In this document: positions 33,000 through 45,484 of the stretch, piece after piece
How the letters are laid out: each line of letters begins with the position of its first letter
Position numbering within the stretch: position 1 is the stretch's first letter
Assembly (NCBI RefSeq): GCF_004664715.2
Contig: NC_051063.1
Location: 68,585,018 to 68,649,017, forward strand
Origin: Peromyscus leucopus
Taxonomy: Eukaryota > Chordata > Mammalia > Rodentia > Cricetidae
DNA: 64,000 bases
Direction of reading: 5' to 3'
The notes under the pieces: generated by a model
The model's database searches: none
The model's input: the letters and a program-made list of their open reading frames with translations, nothing else
Told to the model about the DNA's origin: nothing
Translations under genes and position numbers: made by a program

Positions 33000-33861
33000 G
33001 GAAACTCTCCTCTAAGGACATCCATCAAGATCAATGAGTGATAATTGGCTAAATCTCAGCAACAAATACAGGAAACTCCAAGCAATCTAGATGGATGAAG
33101 TAAAAGAGATGTCCTCACCAACACTTCATAATTGAAGCCAAAGACAATGATGGAGTGCTAGAAGCATAAGATGGATTATTTATCACTTGTGAGTGTAACA
33201 GTTGATTTCTCACTAAGACTAAGAAAACCAAAAGACAATAGAATGGGACAACATATCCAAATGCCAACCAAAATAATCAACCAAGAATTCTATGTTCAAA
33301 AACTATCCTCCAAAACAAAGGAGAAATTGACATTCCAGATGAATAAGAACTAAGAGGACCACTGAATAAATAACCTTGCCCCACAAAAAGTATTAAAGGA
33401 AGTCAGTTAGGATGAAATCAAATGACAGTGGATATCAGGCAGCAAATCAAATCTGCAAAAAGAAAGAGAGTCCTTGGATAAAGGTACTCAACAAGTCAGT
33501 ATTAAAGAAAAAAAAAACCCACAGTGTCAATGTATATTTTGTTTGTAAATTTTCCTCCAGTGTGATTTAAAAGGCAATTAAATAAAGCAATTGCTTTAAG
33601 TCTGTGTTCATGGGCAAACAACACATAAAGATGTAATTACTAACTCACAGTTCATATATACTTTATAGCACAAAGGGAATAAATGGACCTAGAGCTAAAC
33701 AGGAGAAAAACACATATAACATTGAAATGAGTTGGTATTAATCTGAAAGTTATAAATTAAAATGTTATTTGCACTCCATACAGTGACAACTAAGACATGA
33801 GGCACAATAAAGAATAAAAAAAAAAAAATTAGAAGTCACCATAGAAGATGTCTTCATACAA

Positions 33862-33990
33862 ACTAGGGATGCTGATTCATGCCTGTAATTCCAGTGCTCA
33901 GGTGACTGAGGCAGGAGGACCATGAGTTTGAGACTGCCTTGACCTCTACAGTGAGGCCTGTCTCACAAAGCCAACAACAAATCTCCAGGA
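33862..33990 (+). mobile_element. Old B1 SINE
   Basis: 'gctgattcatgcctgtaatt', 'gactgaggcaggaggacca' and 'tacagtgaggcctgtctca'. It lies within the ancient L1. Confidence 0.8.
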
Positions 33991-35544
33991 AAAGAGACAC
34001 AGGATTGAGAACACAGTTGATACAATGCATACAAGAAACAGACACCAAAATGGCAGGCATAATGCATGCCTCATCAGTAACATCTTAGACAGTAAACAGA
34101 CCGACGGGTCCAATGGAAAAGCAGAGTACGGCAAAACAAGTTTGGGGAAACAACAGAATCCAGCTGCTTGCTATCTACTTTAGATTCGGCCACTACACTG
34201 ATAGCAGAAGAATATAAAGAATAACAGTGAAAAGAGCAAACAAAACCCAGATGGACTGACTGAGACAAACTTTAGTTCCAAAATTGTTACCAGAAACAAA
34301 TGTTGATGGTTTATGAGGATGAAAGGGTAAATCCATCAAAAATATATGATCAATAGAAATACATATACTCCTAAAAGCAGAGATCTAAAATACATGAAGC
34401 AAAGGCTGATAGACTTGAGAAAGGAAACAGAAAATGCAATAATAAATTTGGAAACTTTGACGCCTCACTTTGAACAAGGAATAAAACAACTCGACAGAAA
34501 ATAAACAAGAAAATAAATAGAAAAACAGACAATGCTGTAAAATACTAACAGATATCTATAGTACATTCCACCTCACAGCAGAAGAGCATACAGTGCTCCC
34601 AAATGCACAGGAAATAGTCCACACAGGCCAAACATTAGACTATACAGAAAATATCAATGCTAACATATTGAAACCATGTAATGACATGAAATTCATAGTG
34701 AGTCACAGAAACAAGCTTGAAATTCACAGATATATAGAAATTTAGTAACACATTCCTGAGTAAACACAGCATCAATGGAGAAGTAACAAGGAAAGATTTT
34801 TATAGACTTCAGTGCAATAAAAGCCAAACTACAATGTACTAAGACACTTGGATGCACAAAAACAGCATTGTTTGAAGGGAATCTTATAGCTGTGAAGGTC
34901 CGTATTTAGAAGTGAGAGCATTCTAAATTCAATAACCCTAACTCCCAAACTGAGAAATGAGAAAAAAAAGAGCAAGTCAAACCATATGTAAGCTTAAAAA
35001 TAAAGTGAGAACTATTGGAGCAGAAATTATCAAGCTAGATAATAAAAAAACAACAGACACTGGTAACATGGTAACACCAAAAGTTTGCTCTTCAATATAG
35101 GACTAAGGATGACAAACCATCTGTTAGACTGACCAGGGGAAAGAGGACACTTCAAAGACTCACTTTAGGAATGATAAACTAGCGTTAACACCAACTTCAC
35201 AGAAATATAAAGAGATTATAAGGCAGTATTATGAATAATAATTTGGCAGAAAAATTGAAATTTCTAGTTCAAGAAAAATCATCATAGACTGGGAATGAGT
35301 AAAGATGCTGAATTTACTGGAGTACATTGATTTAGTAATAAATTTTACCAAGCACTTAAAGAATAGTTCATACCAACCTTTCACTAACTTACCCTCCTCT
35401 CAAGTAGAAGAGGACATATTTTCAAACTTGTTCTATGATGCTAATACCATCCTGATTTCAAAGACATTACAAGAAAATAAAACTACATATCAATGTCCCT
35501 TGTGCAGATGTATTCAAACACTCTCAATAAAATGCTAGCATCTT

Positions 35545-35772
35545 TGAGTGGCAGAAACAGCTCAGAAAAGAGCACTGGCTGCTCTTGCTGAGGACCCATT
35601 CCCAGCACCCAAATGAATAGTGGTTCACAGCTCTCTGTCTGTAACTCCATTCCCAGGAGACTGAACATCTTCTTGCTTCCACAGGCTCTGCATACCCATG
35701 GTGGTGCATAGACCTAAGTGCAGGCGAACACTCATACACATAAAATGTTTTTTAAGTATTAAAAAAAAATAC
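35545..35772 (+). mobile_element. B2/B3 SINE
   Basis: The head is 'gtggcagaaacagctcaga' then 'gagcactggctgctcttgc', followed by 'cccagcacccaaatgaatag' and an A-rich tail. The L1 reading resumes after the tail. Confidence 0.8.
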
Positions 35773-35817
35773 AAGCAAATAAATCTAACAGCACATCAAA
35801 ATTACTATACACCACAA

Positions 35818-36240
35818 CCGAACAAGAAAAAAAAAAAAGGAAAAGACATGACTGCTCTAGGTATGTTTGAAGAGAAAGTTTATTGTAGATACAGGGAAAA
35901 GCATAGTCAGGAGCAGGGACATCTGGGAGAGCTCAGAGTAAACATGACCAGACTGAGATGGGCCACGTGGGGACAAAGAGGAGGGGAAAGTAGAGAGGAG
36001 CTGCCACCAAGAGGGACAGCCTGGGCCAGGAAACTGCCATACCCCAAATGATGTATAGGGAAGGGCAGCTGGGGGAAGAGCAGCTCAGCCTCCAAGCTGG
36101 AGAGTTGGGTAGAGGGTGGGGTATGCCAACCATACCCTGTAACAAGTAGGGACTGAGGGATGTTGGGAGATATGTTAAATAGGCATGTCAGCCGTTTGTC
36201 CTGGGTTTGAGACTTAACACCAGTTGAGACCTAACAATAC
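35818..36240. mobile_element. Unassigned insertion in the ancient LINE-1
   Basis: L1 sequence stops at about 35817 and resumes at about 36240 ('tgtattggaaaggaagaaat'). The insert begins with an A-rich tract and is purine-rich and GC-richer than its host, e.g. 'cagctgggggaagagcagct'. I recall similar rodent dispersed sequence but cannot name the family. A 117-codon frame across it has no recognisable domain. Confidence 0.5.
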
Positions 36241-36849
36241 ATGTATTGGAAAGGAAGAAATACAATAATATCTATTTGTAGATGACAGGATTTTGCACAG
36301 AAAAAAATTCCAAGGAATTAAAACTAAGAAACAATACAAAGGAGTACATCCGTAGTATCACACAGATACTAATCAATTAATCAAACAGCAGTGAATTTCT
36401 ACATTCTATTAATGAATAAGCCAAAGATTGAACTAGGAAAGCAACTCCACTTCAAAGTATCAAAAAAGAGTAGGATAGTTGGAATAAATTTAACAAAAAT
36501 TGTGAACCATGTACACTGAAACCACAAACTATTGTTGATAAAAATTAAGGCCACTCTAAATGTATCTGTATTTATGTGCTGGGAGATGATTACTAAGTCA
36601 TTTATGTTCTCCTAATTGTTACACATGTTCAGCACATCCCTTTGAAAATTCCTGTTTCTGAAGTTGGGTCTAAAGTTAGTATGAAGAACTAATATGCAGA
36701 ATAATCTTTGAAAAAAGATTTAAAGTTAGATGACTCATCTTTCTAAATTCAAGATCTAGTACAAAGTAACAGTAACCAAGTGGTTTTAACCTCAGAAAAA
36801 CTACAGACATAGCAAAACCAATAAAATAAATTGAAAATTGAGAAACAAA

Positions 36850-36850
<1 letters not shown>

Positions 36851-36897
<47 letters not shown>

Positions 36898-36898
36898 A
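36851..36898. repeat. (TA)n microsatellite
   Basis: Alternating AT tract with one TGTA interruption, inside the ancient L1. Confidence 0.9.
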
Positions 36899-37200
36899 CA
36901 AATTTATTTTGTACAAGTGTCCTAAGACAATTAAATAGATACTAAATAGATATCAATATTCAAAGAGTGAAGTTGAACCTACACTTCATACTCTATACAA
37001 AACGAAACTCAAGATATATACAGGACCTAAATGAAGAGCCAGAAAGCACATGTGCATGAACATACAAAATTCATGACCTTGCCTTATAGTTTCTCAAAAC
37101 ATTACCAAACAAAATAAATATATATAAACTGAGCTCCACTGAACATTAAAAAAACATTGTGCTTCAAAAGGTATATCAAGAAAATGGAGATGCATTCCAC

Positions 37201-38019
37201 AGAGCAGCTTGCTCAAGGTAAGGGCAGTTGGTAGAAACTGCTACTCTTTAGTTTATTGGGGTGCAAGCCCGAAGTCCAAAGCTTACTGGAGTGAAAGGCT
37301 GGCCTCCTCAGGTCTGCAGTCTCAGGGACATGTTCTAAGAACATCCAAGATGCCCGTGTAGAAGCTATGAGGTTCTTTGTGACATTAACTTAATGGTTAC
37401 ATAGCATCTCTCCATGCTACTCATCACTCAAGTCAAGTGATAAGGTTAACCCAGGGTACAGGGAAGGAAGATGGCACCAAGGTATGGCTGTGAGGGGGCA
37501 TAGTGACTTGTGAGTTAGTTTGAAGGATCCAGGAAATCCACACCTCAGGTAAGAGCCAGACTATTCAGTCTTGAAGGGAAAGGATACAACTCAGAAGCAC
37601 ACCACTGGAATCCTTTTTCAAAAGGTCCTGTTGCTGTACAACTTTCATGCCATGTCATTTACCCATTTGAAGAGTCAAAGTCATAAAATTCAAATAGGAA
37701 AGAATGTATTATGTATAATTCAACTACACATCGGGTCAACGGTACTTAGTATATTTGTTGACATCAAAAGGAAACTCCATACTGCTCTCCTCTTCCAACT
37801 AAAACCTGTGGTGAACCAAGCGATGACTGCAGAATTGCTACACCTGAGGTGCATGTCGGTGCCATCAGCTTCAGTCACCCATCCTTCCCCTCTTCTATCA
37901 TCTCAAGCTCCACTCTGGAGTCCTACAGCATGCAGGAGGCAAAGTGCAATCCATCATCATTCTCTAAAGTCTGTTCTGTCAGCAGGCTAGGGACTGCAAG
38001 TGATTTTAGGACAGCGAGA
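37201..38019. other. Unassigned DNA, possible ancient L1 at 37640-37800
   Basis: 'tgtcatttacccatttgaag' and 'agtatatttgttgacatca' resemble an old L1 segment, but the match is weak. The rest is unrecognised. A 139-codon frame (37571-37990) shows no domain. Confidence 0.35.
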
Positions 38020-38460
38020 TCTGTGAGCTTTCCTGCTTGTGTCTTTTTTTCTTTTTTCTTTAATTTTTTTTCCCTTTCCTTTTACATACTAACCCATTTC
38101 ACCTCCCTCCCCATTTCCCTCTCCCCACCACCTAACCTCATCCCACCCCCATCTGCTCCTCATAGAGGGTAAGGCCTCCCTTGGGGAGTCAACACAGGTT
38201 GCCATACCAAGGTGGGGCCGGACCTAGCCCCTCCTCCTTAAGGGTTTGATATAAACAGACACTGGGAAGGTAACAAGGGGTTTTCAAAGCCTAGCCTGTT
38301 GGGTCAAGGTGACTCATCCCCAGGAAACAGATGATCCAGCTGTTGTACCCAAGTCAAATCCCAAGCAAAAGAATGAGTTTAGGGGAGAATGAAGGATGGA
38401 GAAATAATATCTCCAGGGAAGGGGGTGAAAATGGGGAAAATCCCAGTTATTAAAACAAAA
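38020..38460. mobile_element. Rodent LINE-1-associated repeat segment
   Basis: A pyrimidine-rich stretch, then 'agggtaaggcctcccttgg', 'ggagtcaacacaggttgcc' and later purine-rich sequence ending in an A-rich tract. I recall these as part of a dispersed rodent repeat, probably L1-derived. Family and strand are not certain. Confidence 0.4.
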
Positions 38461-38467
38461 CAACCAA

Positions 38468-38505
38468 AAAAAAAAAAGAAGAAGAAGAAGAAGAAAAAGA
38501 AAAAC
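38468..38505. repeat. A-rich and (GAA)n tract
   Basis: An A run followed by about six GAA units and AAAAGA variants. It probably derives from the poly(A) tail of the preceding element. Confidence 0.85.
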
Positions 38506-38626
38506 GTCAGCTAACAGTAGAGGAAATGTCCTTATGCCAACAGCTCTAGGTATCTAAAGTCAGCTGGAAAAGGCAAACTTCTGAGAGACCCTGAAAACCC
38601 AGCAACACTAGTGAGCAGTCTCAGGG

Positions 38627-38627
<1 letters not shown>

Positions 38628-38698
<71 letters not shown>

Positions 38699-38713
38699 CA
38701 TGCACATGCACAC
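38628..38713. repeat. (CA)n-(CGCA)n compound microsatellite
   Basis: About twenty CA units (38628-38667) change to about eight CGCA units (to 38700), then TGCACATGCACAC. It alternates purine and pyrimidine throughout. Confidence 0.95.
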
Positions 38714-39679
38714 CCAGACACTCACTCCTCGCTGGATAAACAGCAAGCTGGAAGCAGCTCCCAACACCACAGGTGATGTGAACAAGATGAGAGACCACAC
38801 TTGTACCTCCACCTCAGCAAGGGACCATCACCTCACACTAGGTGGCATCCCCCTCAGTAACATCCAGTATCTACTATCTAACCAACAGCACGGGTTACTT
38901 TGTTCTTTATTTCAAACAAGTGACTAGGGTAGAGAAAGCCTGGGAACTGGAGCAAATCATCCAACACAAAAATTCATACTCATATGCAGACCCCTTCCCA
39001 TAATCGGGCTGCTGTGAGACCCACTCAATTGCACCATTATTTAGTTTCTCAGATTCTGTCCATCTCAAAACCTTAGATTATTACTCTCCCTAGTCCAAAA
39101 ATCTCATGAATTTGCTTTCCTAATATATCTATTAATAGTGAACTCTTAATGAAATTTCTTTTCCCTGAAGGCAGGGAAGCAATGGGAAAAAACACACCCC
39201 ATTCATAAAACTCAACTCATATGAGAGATGGATGGAAAGGGCCTCATCTGTGGATTGGCCTGCAAACCTATGACATCACCTTTTTCCAGTGTCCGGCAGC
39301 TGAACATGTTCCAGAAGGAAAAGTATCACTGACAGTCACTGCTCCTGACAGACCCTGGTCTTCAACCTGCCTTGTGCTGCCCTAAGCCATGATGCCTAAC
39401 AATTGGATTGGAGCCTCCATGTTTATTGCCCAGATTTCCTGACACTGAGTCCCTGTCTTTGTGGTAACATTAAGGACCACTGGTCATTAAGCATGCTGGC
39501 AAATCTAGAAAACAGATGTTCCTTTGTTATCTGTAGCTCTGATTTAAGCCACATCTTCTTTCAGAGCTTTCTCCCAACCTATCTCCCTGTGGCTGTTAGC
39601 TACTATCCCTGACATACCTAATTGTATATCTCTGCTATGGGTATGTTGAAAGGTGAGTTCTTTTCTACTGTACCCCATG

Positions 39680-39682
<3 letters not shown>
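38714..39682. other. Unassigned non-coding DNA
   Basis: No gene or repeat recognised. Confidence 0.4.

Positions 39683-39729
<47 letters not shown>
39683..39729. repeat. (CA)n microsatellite
   Basis: About 23 perfect CA units. Confidence 0.95.
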
Positions 39730-39731
<2 letters not shown>

Positions 39732-42700
39732 CATGAGATTTTGCTCCCCAGGTAGGCTGAGTGGAAAGGGGATGCTCATTTGTACTGCTGATATCTCTCA
39801 GGGGTTTACTAAATCTGTAAATTTTACTTCCCTTCATAGTTGAAATGTTCCCAATAAACACATAGTCCTTATTTCTCAGAAGCAAATGAAGTCATCCCAG
39901 CGTATCAGCTAGGGTCACTTTTTTGCCAAGTACATCACAAGCCCATGGAGACAAATCCCACACATTGCACTCAGGCTACCGCAGATCTGAAGACCGTTGT
40001 CGTTGGCTGTGGAGAAAGAGCACATCACCTACTTAGACAGAACGTGCTTGCTTCCTGACTGATAACCAGGTCTGTGGCCGCCTTCCAAGCTGAATTCACA
40101 AGCTTTTGATCTATACATCTAGGAGACACGTTGCAGGATTCCAACTTCTAGAATTATCTGAGGCCTGAGGAAGAGCCCCTCACTTTCCTCCATCTGTCTG
40201 GAACATTCTGGGAGCCTACCTCCAGATTCCTGCCTTTGCAGGCTAAGCCAGTCATTGGTCCCAGTGTGTGCCAGGCCTGGCTTCTCAGCAGGGCTACCTC
40301 CATTGTGCCCCACAGCCTTGGGAAGTGAACATGGCTGCTAGTCTTCTTCATCTGGAAAGCTGGTATCTACCCCTTCCTTCCAGCTCCCCATTACTACCTG
40401 GGATTTGGCCACAATTGGAAGCAAATCTTGGCAGCTCCATTTTCCACTTCCCACTCCCTTTCCCCCAACGTCTGAAGTACATTAACGGATATCATATGTG
40501 ACATTCATCTATTTTGGAACAATGATTAGGAATGAAAGCTCTCACCCCCAATGTAAACAACTGCAGAACGTGTTTCCATGTAAGTCTTCTGAGAAATTAG
40601 CTGATTCTGCAGCAGCAGCATTGATTTAAGACAACAGTGGTGCAAGACAGAGCCAACAGGCAGGCCCTCCTGACATGCGCTAAACATCTTTACTCCCTAA
40701 AATGGAATTACGTATGGTGCAGAAACGCTTTGGAGCAAAATTATTCCTGTACTCCACCGACAATGTGATTTCCTGGATTTACAATGAGCACTTGGGGAAT
40801 TGTGTGCATTGCCTAAAAGAGTTAATATCTCTCCCCAAAGTGCTTGATTTTAATATTTGGTAAGTTTATAACCTAGTATACTACATTGCTTTACAAAAAT
40901 GTCTCATGGCTATAAGCCTCCACGCATATGAAAATACTTGTCTTTGTGGGTAAAGATACTTCTCTTGACAAAAGTATTAAATAGAACAAGTTTGGATTCT
41001 CTAGATCCCATCACTTAAAAAACTCTGCAGTTTTCACATTAACACAATAATAAAAATAACCTATGTAGTTATCCCCCACCATTCCGCCAAAGGGCCATTT
41101 CAATGGTTGGTTGGACAAAGATAAATGACATTTCTCTTTCACCCAGTCTTCTTCCTCTGTCGTTTGCTGCTTCTCAAAACAGCATCCCTGTCAGTCCATA
41201 GCAGCAGCATGCAGAGAAACTGGGAAACTAAGGGTGATGACAAATGTCTGTCTATGGAAAAACCAGGGGCAGGACTGGGGCCTGAATTAAACAGTAGCCA
41301 AGTTAGAAGCGAGTATTGGGTCACTGGAAAAGTGAGAAGCACAGCAGCTGAGAGACGGCAAACATCATGATAGTATTGTGTGAGAAACACTGGGAGACAG
41401 TAGAGATGTTTTCAGCCACATGATAAGCAGAATGCTCCCTGCCTTTTTCTGAATGAGGAGCCACTATTTTTTCCAGAAGAAAAAAACATAGATCTTTGTT
41501 TAAACGATGCTCACATTCTCTCCCTGCAAGGACCATATAAATCATCCCCCACTCAGGCAGCCTACCCTTTGAAGACCAGGACTGTGTTGGAGGAGCAGTA
41601 ATCCTCCCCACTGGGGGCACCATAAATACAGCCCGTTATCAGCCCGCTCCAGCGCTTCCAAACCCGAGGCCCCAGAAGTTGGAGCCCAGATGAAGCGTGG
41701 ACTAAGATCCAAGTTGAACTGTTCCTTGAAAAGTTTGACTCCAGCTCTTCTGACTTCCTGTGCCTGCCAACTTGGAATGGAACCCTCCTGAGAACACATT
41801 TTCCTACAAAATTTACAAAGAGCTGTGCTGCGAGCCAGCAGCTGGAAAAAGCGTGCAGCCAGCCCTGCTCCCGGAGCTCATTGCATACAGCCTTCTGGCA
41901 CCTCTGGGCAGCGCCTGGCAGATGACCAAAAGCAAGAGAGGTAATAAAGTATAGGCTCCCAGGCCAGCTCTGGCCAGGCTCCTTCCCGAGGAGAGGATGA
42001 CTAATGCCAGGCAACAACAGAACCATGTTTTCCTGCTCTTAGTAGAAGAGACTCAAAGGATAACTCCAGATGTCATGTCTACCTCACCTGTCCCGGGTGA
42101 CAAGCACAGAGGCAGCTTCCTCTGTGTGGAGCGAGGCAGCCCACGCTTAGAAGCAGGAGTGAGCCTCTGCAAATAAAAGTTTAATTGACCAGCTTCCATC
42201 CTAAAGTGATCTGAAACAAGTGTTGTCCATTCCCTGGGTGTTTTAAAAATAACTGGAAGTCAACCTTCCAGGCAGATTTGGGGCTTACCCGGGTTTAGAA
42301 TCCTCTTGCCTGATTTGCATAGCTCTTCCGTTCTCACCACTTCCTTTCAGCAGAAGAAAGGCAGGGTACTAAAAGCCAGGACCTATGGACCCGGGAGAGA
42401 GTCCTGTCCCATCTGCACAGTAACCCAGAGCTGTCTTTATTCCCTGTGGGTACCCAAAGAGACAGTCTGGGGTATTGTTGCCCCACACCTAGTGGAGGAA
42501 AGGACTTCCACCACTACCCCCAGATTATAACTACTATCTCAATTCTAATGCACTGTCTTCTTCAATGTCTTCCTGGTTCTAAATATTAATGTGTGCTGTA
42601 CAGGACTAACCACTGAACCATACTGCCCCCATCTTCGGGAGTTTGGCTGGGCCTGCTCACAAAAGATTATCAAAGCAGGGCTTCTTAACTGTTGACATTC

Positions 42701-43107
42701 CTCATAGAAGGAGAGGAGAGGAGGGTCCTAGGACCCTCCCTTGAGTATCCAACCACCCCTCCCAACTATCTGTATGTAGTTCCTAGTCACCTGTGGCCTC
42801 GGGTCTCAAGGAGGGGTTAGAATGCATAGGGAAGAGTTAGGAAAGCGAGATCCACTACACTGCCATAGGGGAGTCAGCATCTATGCTGGGTGTCCACTTT
42901 CCACTGTGGCTGCTTTGGGTCACCTATGCCCCTGCCCATAACCCCTCACCCGTGTCTCTGTAAATCAGCCTAATAAATTCATGGATTCTCCAGCGTAAAT
43001 TTGGACATGAACATACCTCAGTTTGTCAATGGGACCATAGGAGGAACGGGTAGACATTGTTAGTGTCTCCCTGTTCTAGTAACAGTGTCTACTCACAGTC
43101 ACGTTGC
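39730..43107. other. Repeat-poor unique DNA
   Basis: About 3.4 kb almost free of recognised repeats. 40500-40990 is a candidate conserved element (separate entry). 41550-41950 has GC-richer, low-stop sequence with a TATA-like 'ccataaatacag' (41620-41631) and a donor-like AG|GTAATA (41939-41946), but I see no acceptable coding exon. A fragment near 42590-42630 faintly resembles an antisense ID head. Confidence 0.4.
40500..40990. promoter_or_regulatory. Candidate conserved non-coding element
   Basis: Repeat-free, moderately AT-rich sequence with CpG-containing words such as 'gaattacgtatggtgcag' and 'aacgctttggagcaaaatt', and no long open frame. Selected on texture only. Conservation cannot be judged from one sequence. 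Confidence 0.25.
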
Positions 43108-43335
43108 AGTTGGGTCTGGGGACATAGCTCGGAGAGTGGAATGCTGGCTTAAGTAAGCATGAAGCCCTGGGTTCCATCCCTAGCACGGCATAAACCAGGC
43201 ATGGTGAAACATTGCTGGAATCCCAGCACTTGGGAGATAAAGGCATGCAGATCAGAAATTCAAGGTCATCCTTAGCTACACGGGGAGTCTGGGGCCATCT
43301 TGGGCTACATGAAACCCTGTGTTGACAAAGGAGTA
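43108..43335 (+). mobile_element. B4 (ID-B1 composite) SINE
   Basis: The ID-like head ('ggacatagctcggagagtgg', then 'ccctgggttccatccctag') is joined to a B1-like body ('gctggaatcccagcacttgg', then 'gggctacatgaaaccctgtg'). Confidence 0.85.
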
Positions 43336-43420
43336 GGGAGGGGGCTACATCCCAGGAGTGGCCAAGCTGAAATGTTTTGACAGTCAGACTACCCACTGGC
43401 AAGGCCCAAAGAGATGCCGT

Positions 43421-43421
<1 letters not shown>

Positions 43422-43471
<50 letters not shown>
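43422..43471. repeat. (GT)n microsatellite
   Basis: About 24 perfect GT units. Confidence 0.95.
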
Positions 43472-43473
<2 letters not shown>

Positions 43474-44726
43474 GGGCTGCTTTATTTGTTCAAAACCATG
43501 GTCCTGGCAAAGCCCAGCCATCTAATAGTGAAGTGTGAAGACCCCACTACCAAACAAAACCACTCAGGTCAAGGGAAGGCATGAGGCCATGCACATGAGC
43601 TATCAAAAAAGTTCGCAGCAGCGTGCATGCCACATGAGATGCCGGCTGTCCAAGTTAAACTCAGAGTTCAGGTAAACCGTACGTTGTTTTTAGCAAGAGT
43701 GCATGCCATGCAGTATTGGGGGGTATACTTATTCTAATATGTTACTTGTTCATCTAAAATCAAACTCAAAATTGGTATCTTCATGGGCTGAGTCTTATCA
43801 TTTTCATGTGGGAGTTCTTGCTCCTACTGAGGCAGCTGAGTGTATTCATCATCATGCCCAGAACAGCGGAAGCACCGTGGGAACCTGGCCAGCCCGGAGG
43901 ACCCAGCAGAGCAGGAGAAAGAAGCAGGGTACACTTTACCTTCAACTCCTCCCCAGCTCCTAACTCCAGGGGCTTCTGTGAAATGCTGGGGATTAAAGCA
44001 GGCTGCCATAAGCCAGAGAAGGAAAAGGAATCAGATTTGAAAAGAGTGCACCAGGCTCTCATACAGGGCGTGTAATCAAGCAAGAGGAGGGAGCTAGGAA
44101 CCATTGCCTTCTCAGAGCTACTAGGGTAGAACTGTCTTCAGCTGACTAAAAAATAAACAGAGAGACAGAGAGGAGAGTCTAGACGCCCAGTCTTGCTGGG
44201 GCTGCAGTCGATCTTTGAGTGCCACTGAAGAAGAGAAGCACGTCCAGAGAGTGAGAAGTAAAGCCTGGACCACTTCCTTGTGGGGCTCTTAGCCATCTCC
44301 TTCTAGGACAGTTCTAACTGCTGGTGAATAAGAAACTCGGTGTCATTGCAAAGACTTCCAGAAACTCAGAGGAGGATAAAGAAGAAAATGACAATCACTC
44401 ACATCCCTGAAGTTGAAAGATGACCCTTACATCCTCTCCAGTTAGTCATCTAGGTGCTAATGCAACTTCAGCAGCATTGGAGTTTTGAGGCTTCTAAAAT
44501 CCTTACTGTTTTGATCAGCCAAAGGGCCCTCCTCCCAACAGCATGAACACTCCTTCAAAGGCTCGTTGAGAACCTGTAGTTCTGATCTAATAATAAAGAC
44601 TCTCACGTATACTTGGCCTTTTTGTTCCCCCTGAATCGTAAAGGATGTTATTATATTCAGAATAACAACCCCTGATGCTACAGTTAAGAAAGGTGAGGGT
44701 ATCCTGTGGTGTTAGGAATTTTTAAC
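43472..44726. other. Unassigned non-coding DNA
   Basis: No gene or transposon recognised. The open frames at 43781-44104 on both strands overlap one another and lack domains. Confidence 0.4.
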
Positions 44727-44950
44727 TTGTGTGTGTGTGTTTCCATGTGTGAAGGTGCATATTCATATGTATTTTTGTGCATGTGCAGTTCCAAAGTTGG
44801 CATCAGGTGTCTTCCTCCATCACCCTCTACTCCGTTTCTTGGGGCAGAGTCTCTCACTGCATCTGAAGCTGATTAGTTCAGGCTAGTCTAGCGAGCCAGC
44901 TTGCTGCAGAGGTGCCCTGTCCCTGCATCCCCCGTGCTGGGATTGCCAGG
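44727..44950 (-). mobile_element. RSINE1/B4-type SINE
   Basis: A GT-rich start, 'ggcatcaggtgtcttcctcc', 'gcagagtctctcactgcatc' and 'ccgtgctgggattgccagg', the antisense order of RSINE1. Confidence 0.75.
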
Positions 44951-45484
44951 AGCCTCCGTTCCTGCCCTGCTTTCCCACAGGTTCCGGGGACTGGAACACC
45001 ACTCCTCATGTTTGTACAGTGAGCACTTTGTCCTCTGTGTCATCCCTCCAGCACTGTGGTTTTCAGTGTTTGATGTGGATAATCTTTTCCTTGTCCTTCC
45101 ACTCCGGTCCTTGTTCTTCCTCACTCACTCTGAACCCAGAAGCCCAGGGCCTTCTTCTCCAGGCACTCCCAGTTCTCTTATGCTTACCCTTTCACTCTGC
45201 TGAAATGCATTTCCATTTCATTTCAAATGCAAGTGCTCAAGAGATTCTTGGCCTAATAATTAACTTACCACCATATTGCTCACTTGGATAACCCAGACTT
45301 CTCCTACACATTTGAAATGTCACAATTATCCTGTGCTGATCTGGTAGGTCTCATATGCCTGGGAAGCCCTTCCTTCTTGGCCATCACCAGCATGTCAAAT
45401 CTCCCACCTCCAATCTACTCTTAAAGCTGTGGAATACTGCCTGATTGGCCCCTGATATCCTTTCTCTCTGGTAGCATTCAATAT
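44951..45484. other. Unassigned non-coding DNA
   Basis: Pyrimidine-rich sequence with no gene or confidently named repeat. An old L2-type fragment is possible but not supportable by eye. Confidence 0.35.

Larger units (their letters stand above)
33006..37200 (+). mobile_element. Ancient LINE-1, long decayed copy
   Basis: The order of diagnostic stretches follows an old mammalian L1 from the ORF1-ORF2 junction region into ORF2: 'accaagaattctatgttca', 'ggagaaattgacattccag', 'aaatacatgaagcaaaggc', 'gattataaggcagtattatg', 'cctcctctcaagtagaagag', 'tatttgtagatgacaggatt' and 'attgtgcttcaaaaggtata'. Stops and indels occur throughout, so it is dead. It is interrupted by a B1 (33.86 kb), a B2/B3 (35.55 kb) and an unassigned insertion (35.82-36.24 kb). 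Confidence 0.8.

Noticed and set aside
33006..37200. Active LINE-1 with intact ORF2
   Set aside because: Recognisable ORF2 order only. Stops, indels and four kinds of later insertion break every frame.
41562..42026. 154-codon minus-strand frame and an overlapping 64-codon plus-strand frame ending near an AG|GTAATA donor-like site
   Set aside because: No domain, no ATG at the claimed start of the plus frame, overlapping frames on both strands, and no matching acceptor that I can support. An untranslated exon remains possible but unsupported.
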